Assembly: GCA_964657565.1 (NCBI GenBank)
Contig: CAZZVQ010000009.1
Location: 16,448-80,447, forward strand
DNA: 64,000 nt
Direction of reading: 5' to 3'
DNA from: JAVVHH01 sp964657565
GTDB lineage: Bacteria; Pseudomonadota; Alphaproteobacteria; Acetobacterales; Acetobacteraceae
Every line of letters starts with the position of its first letter. Positions within the stretch are counted from its first letter, which is position 1. Position numbers and translations under genes: made by a program. Below are positions 34,550-42,842 of this stretch, piece by piece. Below the pieces are notes generated by a model. The model ran no database searches and was not told where the DNA came from. It worked only from the letters and a program-made list of their open reading frames with translations.

Positions 34550-35358
34550 CGCCCCCTGAATACCGCCGGCCGCTTTTCCATGAAGGCCAGCGGCCCCTCG
34601 CGCGCATCCTCGGTCGCCATGATCGCCGCCTTGGCCGCATCCTCGAGATCATACGCCGCCCCGAGCGGCAGCCCGCTGCCGTCGCGCACCGTGCGCTTGA
34701 TCGCGCGCACTGCGACGGGGCCGTTGGCGGCGATCCGCGCGGCGAACGCCATTGCGGTCGGCAGCACCTGGTCCGCCGGCACGACACGGTTGACCAAGCC
34801 CATGCGCAACGCCTCGTCGGCGCCGACGCTGTCGCCGAGTAGAAGAAGCTCCATCGCGTGACAATAAGCGACCTGCCGCGGCAACCGTGCCAGACTGCCG
34901 GCGAACGGGATCAGCGCTCGCTTCACCTCCGGCAGCCCGAAACTCGCATGCGCCGCCGCGATCCTGATGTCGGCCGCCAGCACCGTCTCCATCCCGCCGG
35001 CCAGACACGCCCCATTGATCGCCGCCACCACCGGCTTGTCGAACGCGAACCGCCGCAGCGCCGAGCGGTCGATGATCGCGGAATCGGCCAGCAGACGCCG
35101 GTCCCACTCGTCCTGCGGCGCCCGCGCGCCCGTCATCAGCGGCAGCGTCAGCGCGAGGTCGCCGCCGCTGCAGAACGCCCGGTCGCCGGCGCCGGTGAGC
35201 ACGACGACGCGCACCGCATCGTCCCCGGCCGCGGCGAGCAGCGCGTCGGCGAGGCGGCAGGCCATCTCCGGCGAGATAGCATTGCGCGCGGCCGGCCGGT
35301 TGAGCGTCAGCAGCAGGACCCCGTCCCGCTCCTCAGACAGCAGATGCGGCTCGCTCAC
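34546..35358 (-). CDS. Enoyl-CoA hydratase/isomerase family protein
   Basis: A 270-residue crotonase-fold enzyme starting at the GTG at 35358, which overlaps the CoA-ligase stop by 4 bp. The longer frame is spurious. Oxyanion-hole segments are in the region of AFCSGGDLAL (about 63-72) and NGACLAGGMETVLAADIRIA (about 107-126). One catalytic Glu is in GLPEVKRALIP. Set between a CoA ligase and a hydroxyacyl dehydrogenase, it should hydrate a cinnamoyl-type CoA ester. An alternative hydratase-lyase (aldehyde-forming) role is less likely, since a dehydrogenase follows and no vanillin-type aldehyde dehydrogenase is present. Confidence 0.87.
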   Translation of the reverse strand: MSEPHLLSEERDGVLLLTLNRPAARNAISPEMACRLADALLAAAGDDAVRVVVLTGAGDRAFCSGGDLALTLPLMTGARAPQDEWDRRLLADSAIIDRSALRRFAFDKPVVAAINGACLAGGMETVLAADIRIAAAHASFGLPEVKRALIPFAGSLARLPRQVAYCHAMELLLLGDSVGADEALRMGLVNRVVPADQVLPTAMAFAARIAANGPVAVRAIKRTVRDGSGLPLGAAYDLEDAAKAAIMATEDAREGPLAFMEKRPAVFRGR

Positions 35359-36971
35359 AGGCGGCTCCGGGCCATCTCGCGCAGCTCGAACTTCTTGACC
35401 TTGCCGCTCGCGGTCTGGGGAAACGCGTCCACCACTTCGATATAGCGCGGCACCTTGTGCCGGCTGAAGCTCGCCCGGGCGTAGTCGCGCAGCTCCGCCG
35501 CGGTGACCGCCCCCGCTTGCCGCAGCATCACGAAGGCGAACGCCTCCTCGCCGAACTCCGGATCCGGCACGCCGACGACCTGGGCCTGCTCGACCGCCGG
35601 GTGCAGCATCAGCAGGTTCTCGATCTCCGCCGGATACAGGTTCTCGCCGCCGCGGATGACCATGTCCTTGGTGCGGCCGACGATGCGCAGCGTGCCGTCC
35701 GCCTCGAGCGTGGCGAGGTCGCCGCTGTGCAGCCACCCCTCGGGGTCGATCGCGTCGGCGGTGCGGTCCGGCATGTCGAAATAGCCCGGCGTCACGCCAT
35801 AGCCCTTGATGCACAGCTCGCCGGGCTCGCCCAGCGGCACCGGCTCGCCACTCTCGGGCGCGACGACCTTGATCGCGGTGAACGGCAGCGGCACGCCGGC
35901 GGAGGTGCTGTTCCGCTCGAAGCCGTCCTCGGGCCGGGTCTGGGTGATGAGCGGGCTGGCCTCGGTCATGCCCATGATGACCATCGGCTCCGCCCCGAAC
36001 GCGTCGCGCAGCGCGGCCAGCATGCTCGGCGGGATCGTGGTGCCGCCGGTGAACGCGGTCCGCCAGGTGGAGGCAGCACGGTACGCCCCGTCCTGCACGC
36101 CGGGCTCGGCCAGCAGCCGCAGATACATGGTCGGCACGGCGTTAACGACGGTGATCCGCTCCTGCTCCAGCAGCGCCAGCGCCCGGGGCGCATCGAAGGC
36201 CGCCATCCCGACGTAAGCGCCGCCCTGCGCCAGCATGCCGAGCGCGTTGCAGACGCAGCCCGCGGTGTGGAACAGCGGCATCACCGCCAGCAGCCGGCTG
36301 TTCTCGTCGAACCCGGCGCGCTCGCCCATCAGCTTGGCGTTGTTCAGCGTGCCGTGATGGGTCAGCATCACGCCCTTCGGCGCCCCGGTGGTGCCGCTGG
36401 TGTATTGGATCTGCGCCACGTCTTGCGGCCGCACCGCCGCCTGCCGCGCCGTCAACGGCGCATCGGCTCCGTGCAACAGAGCGTCGAACGCGGCGCCGCC
36501 GATCTCGATCACATGCCGCAGCGCCGGCAACCCGGCTGCCACCGCATCGCGCACGCTCGCCAGGTAGTCGTTGCCCCGATACGCGGCCACTGTGAACAGC
36601 GCCACGACCCGGCCCTGCCGCAGCAGATACGCCAGCTCATGCGCCCGATAGGCCGTGTTGACCGTCACGAGCACGGCCCCGATCTTCGCCAGCGCATAAT
36701 CCAGCAGCAGCCATTCCGGGATGTTCGGCGCCAGCACTGCGACCCGGTCGCCGGGGTCGATGCCCAGCCCGATCAACCCGCCGGCCAACCGATCCACCCG
36801 CTCGCGCAGCTCCGCATAGGTCCAGCGCACGCCCAGCTCAGGGAACACCACCGCCTCGCGCGCGGCGAACCGCTCGGCCTGGCGGTCCAACATGGCGCCG
36901 ACGGTGCAGTCCAGCAGGGCGGCGCCAAACGAGTCGGCCGCCCAGACGGACACGCCTCCCTCAATGGCCAC
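35355..36971 (-). CDS. AMP-forming acyl-CoA ligase, probable hydroxycinnamate activator
   Basis: A 538-residue adenylate-forming ligase and first gene of the leftward operon. The P-loop YTSGTTGAPKGV is near residues 188-199, the A5 motif near GMTEASP, and the A8 hinge near LHSGDLATLEADGTLRIVGR (about 415-434). The catalytic Lys is in ASGKVKKFELR near the C-terminus. The substrate is not fixed by sequence. The following genes make a phenylpropenoate such as p-coumarate more likely than a fatty acid. The promoter region is shared with the divergent MarR gene. Confidence 0.85.
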   Translation of the reverse strand: MAIEGGVSVWAADSFGAALLDCTVGAMLDRQAERFAAREAVVFPELGVRWTYAELRERVDRLAGGLIGLGIDPGDRVAVLAPNIPEWLLLDYALAKIGAVLVTVNTAYRAHELAYLLRQGRVVALFTVAAYRGNDYLASVRDAVAAGLPALRHVIEIGGAAFDALLHGADAPLTARQAAVRPQDVAQIQYTSGTTGAPKGVMLTHHGTLNNAKLMGERAGFDENSRLLAVMPLFHTAGCVCNALGMLAQGGAYVGMAAFDAPRALALLEQERITVVNAVPTMYLRLLAEPGVQDGAYRAASTWRTAFTGGTTIPPSMLAALRDAFGAEPMVIMGMTEASPLITQTRPEDGFERNSTSAGVPLPFTAIKVVAPESGEPVPLGEPGELCIKGYGVTPGYFDMPDRTADAIDPEGWLHSGDLATLEADGTLRIVGRTKDMVIRGGENLYPAEIENLLMLHPAVEQAQVVGVPDPEFGEEAFAFVMLRQAGAVTAAELRDYARASFSRHKVPRYIEVVDAFPQTASGKVKKFELREMARSRL

Positions 36972-37052
36972 GGTCGTGCCCCGACATCATCCCGCTTCTC
37001 TCCCTGGTCGGCAGCCCGCTGACCGGGCATACCAGAATAGTTGCGCCGTGCG

Positions 37053-37071
37053 ATGTTCGGCGCTCGAACAT
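37053..37071. promoter_or_regulatory. Probable MarR operator in the divergent promoter region
   Basis: ATGTTCG-GCGCT-CGAACAT is a perfect 7-bp inverted repeat with a 5-nt centre. It lies in the 141-bp gap between the CoA-ligase start (36971) and the MarR start (37113). Size and symmetry suit a MarR dimer, which would then control both the catabolic operon and itself. Confidence 0.7.
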
Positions 37072-37112
37072 TCAGGCCGGTGGCAGCCGGCTGTCAAGCG
37101 TGAGGACTTCCA

Positions 37113-37556
37113 GTGGCGATTCGCCTCAGCCCCGGCCCGCTCGGCGACACCATCGGGTATCGCCTGCGCGTGGCGCAGATCGCCCTCTACCGTCGCTTCG
37201 AGGCGAAGCTCGGCCAATATGGCGCCGCGCCGCGCTACCTCGGCCTGCTCGCGATCATCGCCACCCAGCCGGGCCAGCCGCAGAGCCGGCTTGCCGAGGC
37301 GGTGTCGTTGAAGCGGTCGAGCCTGGTGGCCATCATCGACCGGCTGGCGGAGGAGGGCCTGGTCGAACGGCGGCGGTCGCCGGCCGACCGCCGGGTCAAC
37401 TCGGTGTGGCTGACCGAGCAGGGCGAGCGGATCCAGCGCGAGTTGGTGGCGTATGCGGAGCAGGAGGAGGCCAAACTCGCCGCCGGCCTGAGCCCGGACG
37501 AGCGCGCGGAGTTGATCCGGCTACTGGGCCGGGTGGTCGACAATCTCGGCGAGTGA
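37113..37556 (+). CDS. MarR-family transcriptional regulator
   Basis: A 147-residue winged-helix protein beginning with GTG (VAIRLSPGPLGDTIGY). Recognition helix SRLAEAVSLKRSSLVAIIDR (about 57-76) and wing RRSPADRRVNSVWLT (about 86-100) are typical. Divergent from the CoA-ligase operon and upstream of the MFS gene on its own strand, it is the obvious local repressor. Regulators of this family in hydroxycinnamate operons commonly respond to the CoA thioester. The palindrome at 37053-37071 is its likely site. Confidence 0.88.
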   Translation: MAIRLSPGPLGDTIGYRLRVAQIALYRRFEAKLGQYGAAPRYLGLLAIIATQPGQPQSRLAEAVSLKRSSLVAIIDRLAEEGLVERRRSPADRRVNSVWLTEQGERIQRELVAYAEQEEAKLAAGLSPDERAELIRLLGRVVDNLGE

Positions 37557-37636
37557 AGCACTCACGTGTGCCGAGAAAGCTTTGGCGGCGCGGGCCAGTG
37601 CTGGTATCGTCCAGAAAACCGGGGGGACAGATTGGG

Positions 37637-38926
37637 ATGGACGACAGCAGAGTCGCGCGCTCGGCGATGCGGCGGATCGGGTTCCGATTGGTCCCGTTCC
37701 TCATCCTGGCCTATTTCATCTCGTTCGTTGACCGCGTCAATGTTGGGTTCGCCGGCATCCAGATGCGGACCGACCTGGGGCTCACGGCGAGCGATTTCGG
37801 CTGGGGCGCCGGGATATTCTTCTTCGGCTACTTTCTGCTGGAGGTGCCGAGCAACCTGGCGCTGGAGCGGTTCGGCGCGCGGATCTGGATCGCGCGGATC
37901 ATGGTGACGTGGGGGCTGCTGTCGTGCGCGATGGCTTTCGTGCAGGGGACGACCTCGTTCATCGTCATGCGGTTCCTGCTGGGGGCGGCGGAGGCCGGGT
38001 TCTTCCCGGGGGTCATTCTGTACCTCACCTACTGGTTCCCGACGCAATACCGGGCGCGGATCGTGGGGTTCTTCATGATCGCGATCCCGATCTCGTCGTT
38101 CATCGGCTCGCCGATCTCGGGGGCGTTGCTGAACGTGAGCGGGTGGGGGCTGAAGGGCTGGCAGTGGTTGTTCATGCTCGAAGGGGTGCCGGCGCTGCTG
38201 CTCGCGGTGGCGACGCCATTCGTGCTGCCGAACAAGCCGCGCGATGCCACCTGGCTACCGCCGGAGGAGCGGGCGTGGCTGGAGCGGACGCTCGCCGAGG
38301 AAGCCGCAAACATGAAACCGAAGACGCATCCACGCTTGAGCGAGGTGCTGGCGGACCCGCGCGTGCTGTTGTTCGCGTTCATCTATTTCGGGTCGAGCGC
38401 GAGTTCGTATGGATTGTCGATCTGGACGCCGCAGATCATCAAGGAATACGGGCTGACCAACGTGCAGACCGGGTTGCTGAACTCGGTGCCGTATGGCCTG
38501 GCGTGCGTGGCGATGGTGCTGTGGGGACAGCATAGCGATCGGACCGGCGAGCGACGGTGGCATCTGTCGCTGTCGTTCCTGCTGCTGGCGGTCGGGCTCG
38601 CGGGCGGGACGGTGCTGACCGGGCTGATGCCGCTGATCGGCGCGCTGACGCTGGCGGCGTGCGGCGTCTATATGCTCAAGGGGCCGTTCTGGGCGATGGC
38701 GACCGAGCAGATGCCGGCAGCCACGGCCGCCGCCAGCATCGCGGCGATCAACGCGGTGGGCAATCTGGGCGGGTTCGCCGGGCCGTTCGCGATCGGGTGG
38801 ATCAAGGACTCGACGGGGAGCTTCACGCTCAGCCTGTTGCCGATGATCGTGTTCGGGCTGGTGTCGGCCGGGTTGGCGCTGATGGCCAAGCGCCATGTGG
38901 CGCGCGAGCCGGTGCCGGCGGAGTAG
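37637..38926 (+). CDS. MFS transporter, anion:cation symporter (ACS) type
   Basis: A 429-residue, 12-TM major facilitator. The start at 37637 follows GGGGGGACAG, and the frame upstream overlaps marR. The first TM ends in ISFVDRVNVGFAGIQM, with the DRxN signature of the ACS family that includes phthalate, hydroxyphenylacetate and galactonate carriers. A conserved PGVILYLTYWFP follows TM4, and there is a central cytoplasmic loop near residue 205-235. Placed after the MarR gene, it is a likely aromatic-acid uptake carrier for the divergent operon. Confidence 0.87.
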   Translation: MDDSRVARSAMRRIGFRLVPFLILAYFISFVDRVNVGFAGIQMRTDLGLTASDFGWGAGIFFFGYFLLEVPSNLALERFGARIWIARIMVTWGLLSCAMAFVQGTTSFIVMRFLLGAAEAGFFPGVILYLTYWFPTQYRARIVGFFMIAIPISSFIGSPISGALLNVSGWGLKGWQWLFMLEGVPALLLAVATPFVLPNKPRDATWLPPEERAWLERTLAEEAANMKPKTHPRLSEVLADPRVLLFAFIYFGSSASSYGLSIWTPQIIKEYGLTNVQTGLLNSVPYGLACVAMVLWGQHSDRTGERRWHLSLSFLLLAVGLAGGTVLTGLMPLIGALTLAACGVYMLKGPFWAMATEQMPAATAAASIAAINAVGNLGGFAGPFAIGWIKDSTGSFTLSLLPMIVFGLVSAGLALMAKRHVAREPVPAE

Positions 38927-39421
38927 CTACCAGAAATCGCTGCCGGGGATGCCTTTGAACGGCCCGGCGACGGCAGAGGTGATCCAGCCGCCGTAGAAGC
39001 CGCCGGGCTGCGGGATCACCTGCTCGCCATCGACGAGCACGGTGTCGAACGGGGCGGCGTAGAAGGCCAGATGATTCTCGATGGCGGCGAATTCGGGCGT
39101 CGGGTGCGGGTACGACCAGGCGACGTCGCGGAACGTCTCTCCGGGCAGGACGACGTCGAAATAGGCTGCCTGACCCTTCCACTCGCACATCGAGCGGCGC
39201 GCGTTCGGGCGCAGGTAGCCGAGGGCGAGGTCGGCCGGTGGGATGTAGTAGCTCGGCGGATGGCTCGTCTCGAGCGTGCGGATGCAGTTCCGGCTATCGG
39301 CGATGGTGATCCCGCGATGAATGATCTGGATATGGGCCGCGGTTGGCGCGGCTATGGCGGGGCGGGGATAGGCCCAGACGCTCTCTTGCGTAGGGCTGGG
39401 CTGGTCAGGCGCTGGATGCAT
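38927..39421 (-). CDS. DUF427 domain protein
   Basis: A 164-residue protein. The DUF427 beta-fold spans about 30-160, with IIHRGITIADSRNCIRTLET, CEWKGQAAYFDV and FYAAPFDTVLVDGEQV motifs as in that family. There is no signal peptide or TM. The function of the family is unknown. The stop abuts the MFS stop (convergent), and the gene follows the MATE gene by 6 bp on the same strand, so those two are probably co-transcribed. Confidence 0.85.
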   Translation of the reverse strand: MHPAPDQPSPTQESVWAYPRPAIAAPTAAHIQIIHRGITIADSRNCIRTLETSHPPSYYIPPADLALGYLRPNARRSMCEWKGQAAYFDVVLPGETFRDVAWSYPHPTPEFAAIENHLAFYAAPFDTVLVDGEQVIPQPGGFYGGWITSAVAGPFKGIPGSDFW

Positions 39422-39427
39422 CGTCGA

Positions 39428-40768
39428 TCAGATAGGGTGTGAAGTGCGCTTCAGGAAGCGCTTGGTCAGCAGAATGGCGGCCGCGATGAGCCCGGCCGCG
39501 AGCCCGCACCAGGCTCCGGCCGGTCCGAGGCCGGTGTGGAGCGTGAGGACCCAGGCGGCCGGGAAGCCGATCGCCCAATAGCTGATGGCGGCCAGCGCGA
39601 AGGGGGTGCGGGCGTCGCCCAGGCCGCGCAGCGCGCCCGCGGCGACGCACTGGGTGCCGTCGGCGATCTGAAACAGGGCGGCCACGCGGAGCAGGGCGGT
39701 GGCGATCGCGGCGGCTGGGATGGCCGGGTCCAGAAAGAGGCTGACGACCTCGGCGGGTGCGACGAGGTTGATGGCGGCGAAGGCGATCTCGGCGGTGGCG
39801 CCGAGCGCGATCGCGACGCTGCCGGCACGGCGTGCAGCGAGGCGGTCGCCTGCGCCGACCGCGTGGCCGACGCGGACGTTGGCGGCTTGCGAGATGCCGA
39901 GCGGGATCATGAACGCGACCGAGATAGTGACGAGGGCGACTTGCTGCGCCGCCAGCGCGTCCGGGCCGAGCAGGCCGATCAGCAGGGCCACGGCGAGGAA
40001 GAGGGTGTGTTCGACGGCGAAGGTGGCACTGATCGGGATACCGAGGCGGAGCAGGGCGGCCAGGTCGGAGAGGCGGGGCGCGGTGCGGGTGACGAAGGCG
40101 CGGCGGGCGCCGGTATGGCTGAAGGCGGTCAGGGCGGCAGCGATGACGGTCGTGACGATGGCGGTGGCGACGGCCGGGCCGAGGAAGCCGAGCGCGGGAA
40201 GGCCGAATTCGCCGTGGATGAGGGCGTAGCAGAGCACCGCGTTGAGGAGGGTGCCAGCAGCGGTGACGGGGAAGATGATCCAGCCGGCATCGATGGCGGG
40301 GAGAAAGGCGCGTTGGAGGCCGAGGCCGATCATCGCGCCGGGGATGGACGCTTGCAGCAAGGCGAGAAACTGGCCGGCGGCATGGGCGAGGGTGGGGGGT
40401 TCGCCGATGGCGAGGAGGAAGGTCTCGCCACCCTCGAAGAGCAGGAAGGCGGGGAGCATGAGCAGGACGGCGAGGAGCATGCCGGTCCAGTACAAGCCGG
40501 GGATCGCGGCTTGACGGCCGGCGCCGCGGGCTTGGGCGACGAGGGCGCTGAGGGCGGCAAGGGCTCCCTGCAGGATGACGAGGGTGCCGATCTCGAGCGA
40601 CGTGGCGAGGCCGCCGGCGGCGAGGGCATCCGGGCCGAGCGCGCCGAGGAAGGCGGTGTCGGTGACGCCCATCGCCATTTGGGCGAGCTGGGCGGCGGCC
40701 AAGGGGAGGCCGAGGCGGAGGGTTTCGGCGATGTCGTGGATGCGGTGGTGCTGCGTCGAGACGCTCAA
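39428..40768 (-). CDS. MATE-family efflux transporter (NorM-like)
   Basis: A 446-residue protein with 12 hydrophobic helices and the internal two-fold repeat of the MATE family (LRLGLPLAAAQLAQMAMGVTDT at the N-terminus, LLRLGIPISATFAVEHTLF at the start of the second half). It exports cationic compounds driven by Na+ or H+. It lies directly upstream of DUF427 and is divergent from the chemoreceptor gene across a 213-bp gap. The substrate cannot be predicted. Confidence 0.88.
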   Translation of the reverse strand: MSVSTQHHRIHDIAETLRLGLPLAAAQLAQMAMGVTDTAFLGALGPDALAAGGLATSLEIGTLVILQGALAALSALVAQARGAGRQAAIPGLYWTGMLLAVLLMLPAFLLFEGGETFLLAIGEPPTLAHAAGQFLALLQASIPGAMIGLGLQRAFLPAIDAGWIIFPVTAAGTLLNAVLCYALIHGEFGLPALGFLGPAVATAIVTTVIAAALTAFSHTGARRAFVTRTAPRLSDLAALLRLGIPISATFAVEHTLFLAVALLIGLLGPDALAAQQVALVTISVAFMIPLGISQAANVRVGHAVGAGDRLAARRAGSVAIALGATAEIAFAAINLVAPAEVVSLFLDPAIPAAAIATALLRVAALFQIADGTQCVAAGALRGLGDARTPFALAAISYWAIGFPAAWVLTLHTGLGPAGAWCGLAAGLIAAAILLTKRFLKRTSHPI

Positions 40769-40981
40769 TGTGTCAAAGCCTTCTGCCGGAGGGCAATCCT
40801 CGTGGTGCTGAGATGAACCTGCGCTCCAGGATCGGCGCCCGCAGCGGCCGGCCAGCCCGAGCGGCTTGCCCCCCTAATTGGTTGGCTGACGACTTCTCCG
40901 GTGTTTACCGCATCTTAATCCCTCCGGGTGCATCTACTTGATCCCAGGAGAGGGTGACGATCACCCGCTCGCCGGAGCCCG

Positions 40982-42829
40982 ATGCGTTTGTCACTGCGAA
41001 AGTTTGTCGCCTCATTGTCTAAGCCCATCTCGCGCTGCGGCATCTCGGCACGAATAGCTCTGCTGGGGTTTATGATCGTTGCCGCCACGGTCACGACGAC
41101 GACCTGGATCGTGCTGCAGGGGTTCGAACAGGCGTTGATGGAACGGGCGCAGCTGCAACTCGAACTCAACTTGAACCTTGCGCGTGCGATGTTGCACAGC
41201 CACGGGGGCGACGGTCCGGTCCGGCTTGTGGACAACCACTTGGTCGCCGCGAATGGCCTGATATTGGACGACAGCGTGAAAGTGGTCGACGCGGTACGCG
41301 ACATCGCCGGGGGAACCGCGACCATCTTCCGTGGCGACCTGCGGGTCAGTACCAACGTCTCCAGACCCGACGGCTCGCGCGCTGTCGGCACCAAGCTCGC
41401 GGCGGGTCCGGCCTATGACACCGTCCTGAAGGATGGTCGCACGTACCGCGGCGAAGCTGACATCCTGGGTGCTCGATATTTCACGGTCTATGATCCAATC
41501 CGTGATGCTACCGGTTCGGTCATCGGCATCCTCTACGTGGGCGTGAAGGAATCCGACTTCTTCGGATCCGTCGCCACCGTCGAGCGTATGGCCGAGTTGG
41601 CCGGCGGCGGGCTGGCCATCCTTGGCGGTGCGTTGCTGTTGCTGGTCGTTTGGCGGACCATGCGTCCGTTGAAGGGGCTGCAGCAAGCCATCCTCGCGCT
41701 GGGCCGCGGTCGTCTGGATGTCGAGATTCCCGCGCTCGACAAGGCCGGTGAGATCGGCACGATGGCGCGTGCGATCAAAGCGCTGAAGGATGCAGCGTGC
41801 GACAGACATCGGCTAGAGGCTCAAGAGGCGCTGCTTCGCGCTGATCACGAAACCGCAACGTCAGCCGACGCCGCTGTCAAGCTCGCCGTCATCCAGTCTC
41901 TTACGGATGGTCTGGCACGCTTGTGCGCTGGAAATCTGCGCCATCTTCTTGACAGTCCGTTCCATCCGGACTTCGAGGGGCTCCGCACCGATTACAACCG
42001 CGCCGTCGAGCAACTTTGCCAGACCCTAGTCGCAATCCGGGGGAACGCGCAGATGATCCGCTCGAGCACGTCGAACATCGCTCGTGCGGCGAGCAACCTG
42101 TCGCAACGGACCGATCAACAAGCCACCAGCATCGCCGAAACAGTATCGACACTCGGCGCGATCACGACCACCACCAAGAATACGGCGACCGCAGCCGGCG
42201 ACGCCCGCGAGATCGTGGGCCGTGCCAAAGCCGAGGCCGAGCAATCCGCCACGATCGTTCAGGAAACCGTCGCTGCCATGGGTCAGATCGAGCACTCCTC
42301 GCGGCAGGTGGGCCAGATCATCTCTGTCATCGACGAAATCGCATTCCAGACCAACTTGCTCGCTCTCAACGCAGGGGTCGAGGCGGCCCGGGCCGGCGAG
42401 GCCGGGCGCGGCTTCGCTGTGGTCGCGAGCGAGGTTCGTGCGTTGGCCCAACGCTCGGCGCAGGCCGCCAGAGAAATTAAGGCGCTGATTGGCACCTCGA
42501 ACGTACAGGTCAGTGCCGGCGTCAAGCTTGTTGCGGCGACTGGTCAAGCGCTGGAGCGAATTGCCGCGCATGTCAGCGAGATCAACTCGGTGATGTCGAA
42601 CATCGCTCGATCGGCCCAGGGTCAAGCGACCGGCTTGCAGGAACTGAGTACCGTGATCGCCGCTATAGACGGCTTCACTCGACAGAACGCCGCCATGGCC
42701 GAGGAGAGCACGCAGGCATCCCACGCGCTGTCCTGTGAAACCGATGCGCTGGCGGATTTGATCAACCGGTTTCAGCTCGACCCCAAGGCGGGAAGGTACG
42801 ATCGCGCCCAACTCGCCGCCGCGGAATAA
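40982..42829 (+). CDS. Methyl-accepting chemotaxis protein with Cache sensor
   Basis: A 615-residue chemoreceptor. TM1 lies at about 22-45, and a periplasmic Cache-type ligand domain at about 50-205 (GTATIFRGDLRVSTNV, DGSRAVGTKL, YDPIRDATGSVIGILYVGV). TM2 is at about 208-228, HAMP at about 230-285, and a long signalling coiled coil ends after about 590. Its tip EIAFQTNLLALNAGVEAARA and flanking GRGFAVVASEVRALAQRSA are intact. There is no CheB/CheR-binding pentapeptide at the C-terminus. No che genes are adjacent. The ligand is unknown; the neighbouring aromatic genes make an aromatic acid worth testing. Confidence 0.9.
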   Translation: MRLSLRKFVASLSKPISRCGISARIALLGFMIVAATVTTTTWIVLQGFEQALMERAQLQLELNLNLARAMLHSHGGDGPVRLVDNHLVAANGLILDDSVKVVDAVRDIAGGTATIFRGDLRVSTNVSRPDGSRAVGTKLAAGPAYDTVLKDGRTYRGEADILGARYFTVYDPIRDATGSVIGILYVGVKESDFFGSVATVERMAELAGGGLAILGGALLLLVVWRTMRPLKGLQQAILALGRGRLDVEIPALDKAGEIGTMARAIKALKDAACDRHRLEAQEALLRADHETATSADAAVKLAVIQSLTDGLARLCAGNLRHLLDSPFHPDFEGLRTDYNRAVEQLCQTLVAIRGNAQMIRSSTSNIARAASNLSQRTDQQATSIAETVSTLGAITTTTKNTATAAGDAREIVGRAKAEAEQSATIVQETVAAMGQIEHSSRQVGQIISVIDEIAFQTNLLALNAGVEAARAGEAGRGFAVVASEVRALAQRSAQAAREIKALIGTSNVQVSAGVKLVAATGQALERIAAHVSEINSVMSNIARSAQGQATGLQELSTVIAAIDGFTRQNAAMAEESTQASHALSCETDALADLINRFQLDPKAGRYDRAQLAAAE

Positions 42830-42842
42830 ACGATCCGCACTA

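Noticed and set aside
40769..40981. Possible small RNA or riboswitch in the 213-bp gap before the chemoreceptor
   Set aside because: Only a short GGTGA-CGA-TCACC palindrome is seen; no conserved riboswitch core or terminator could be recognised.
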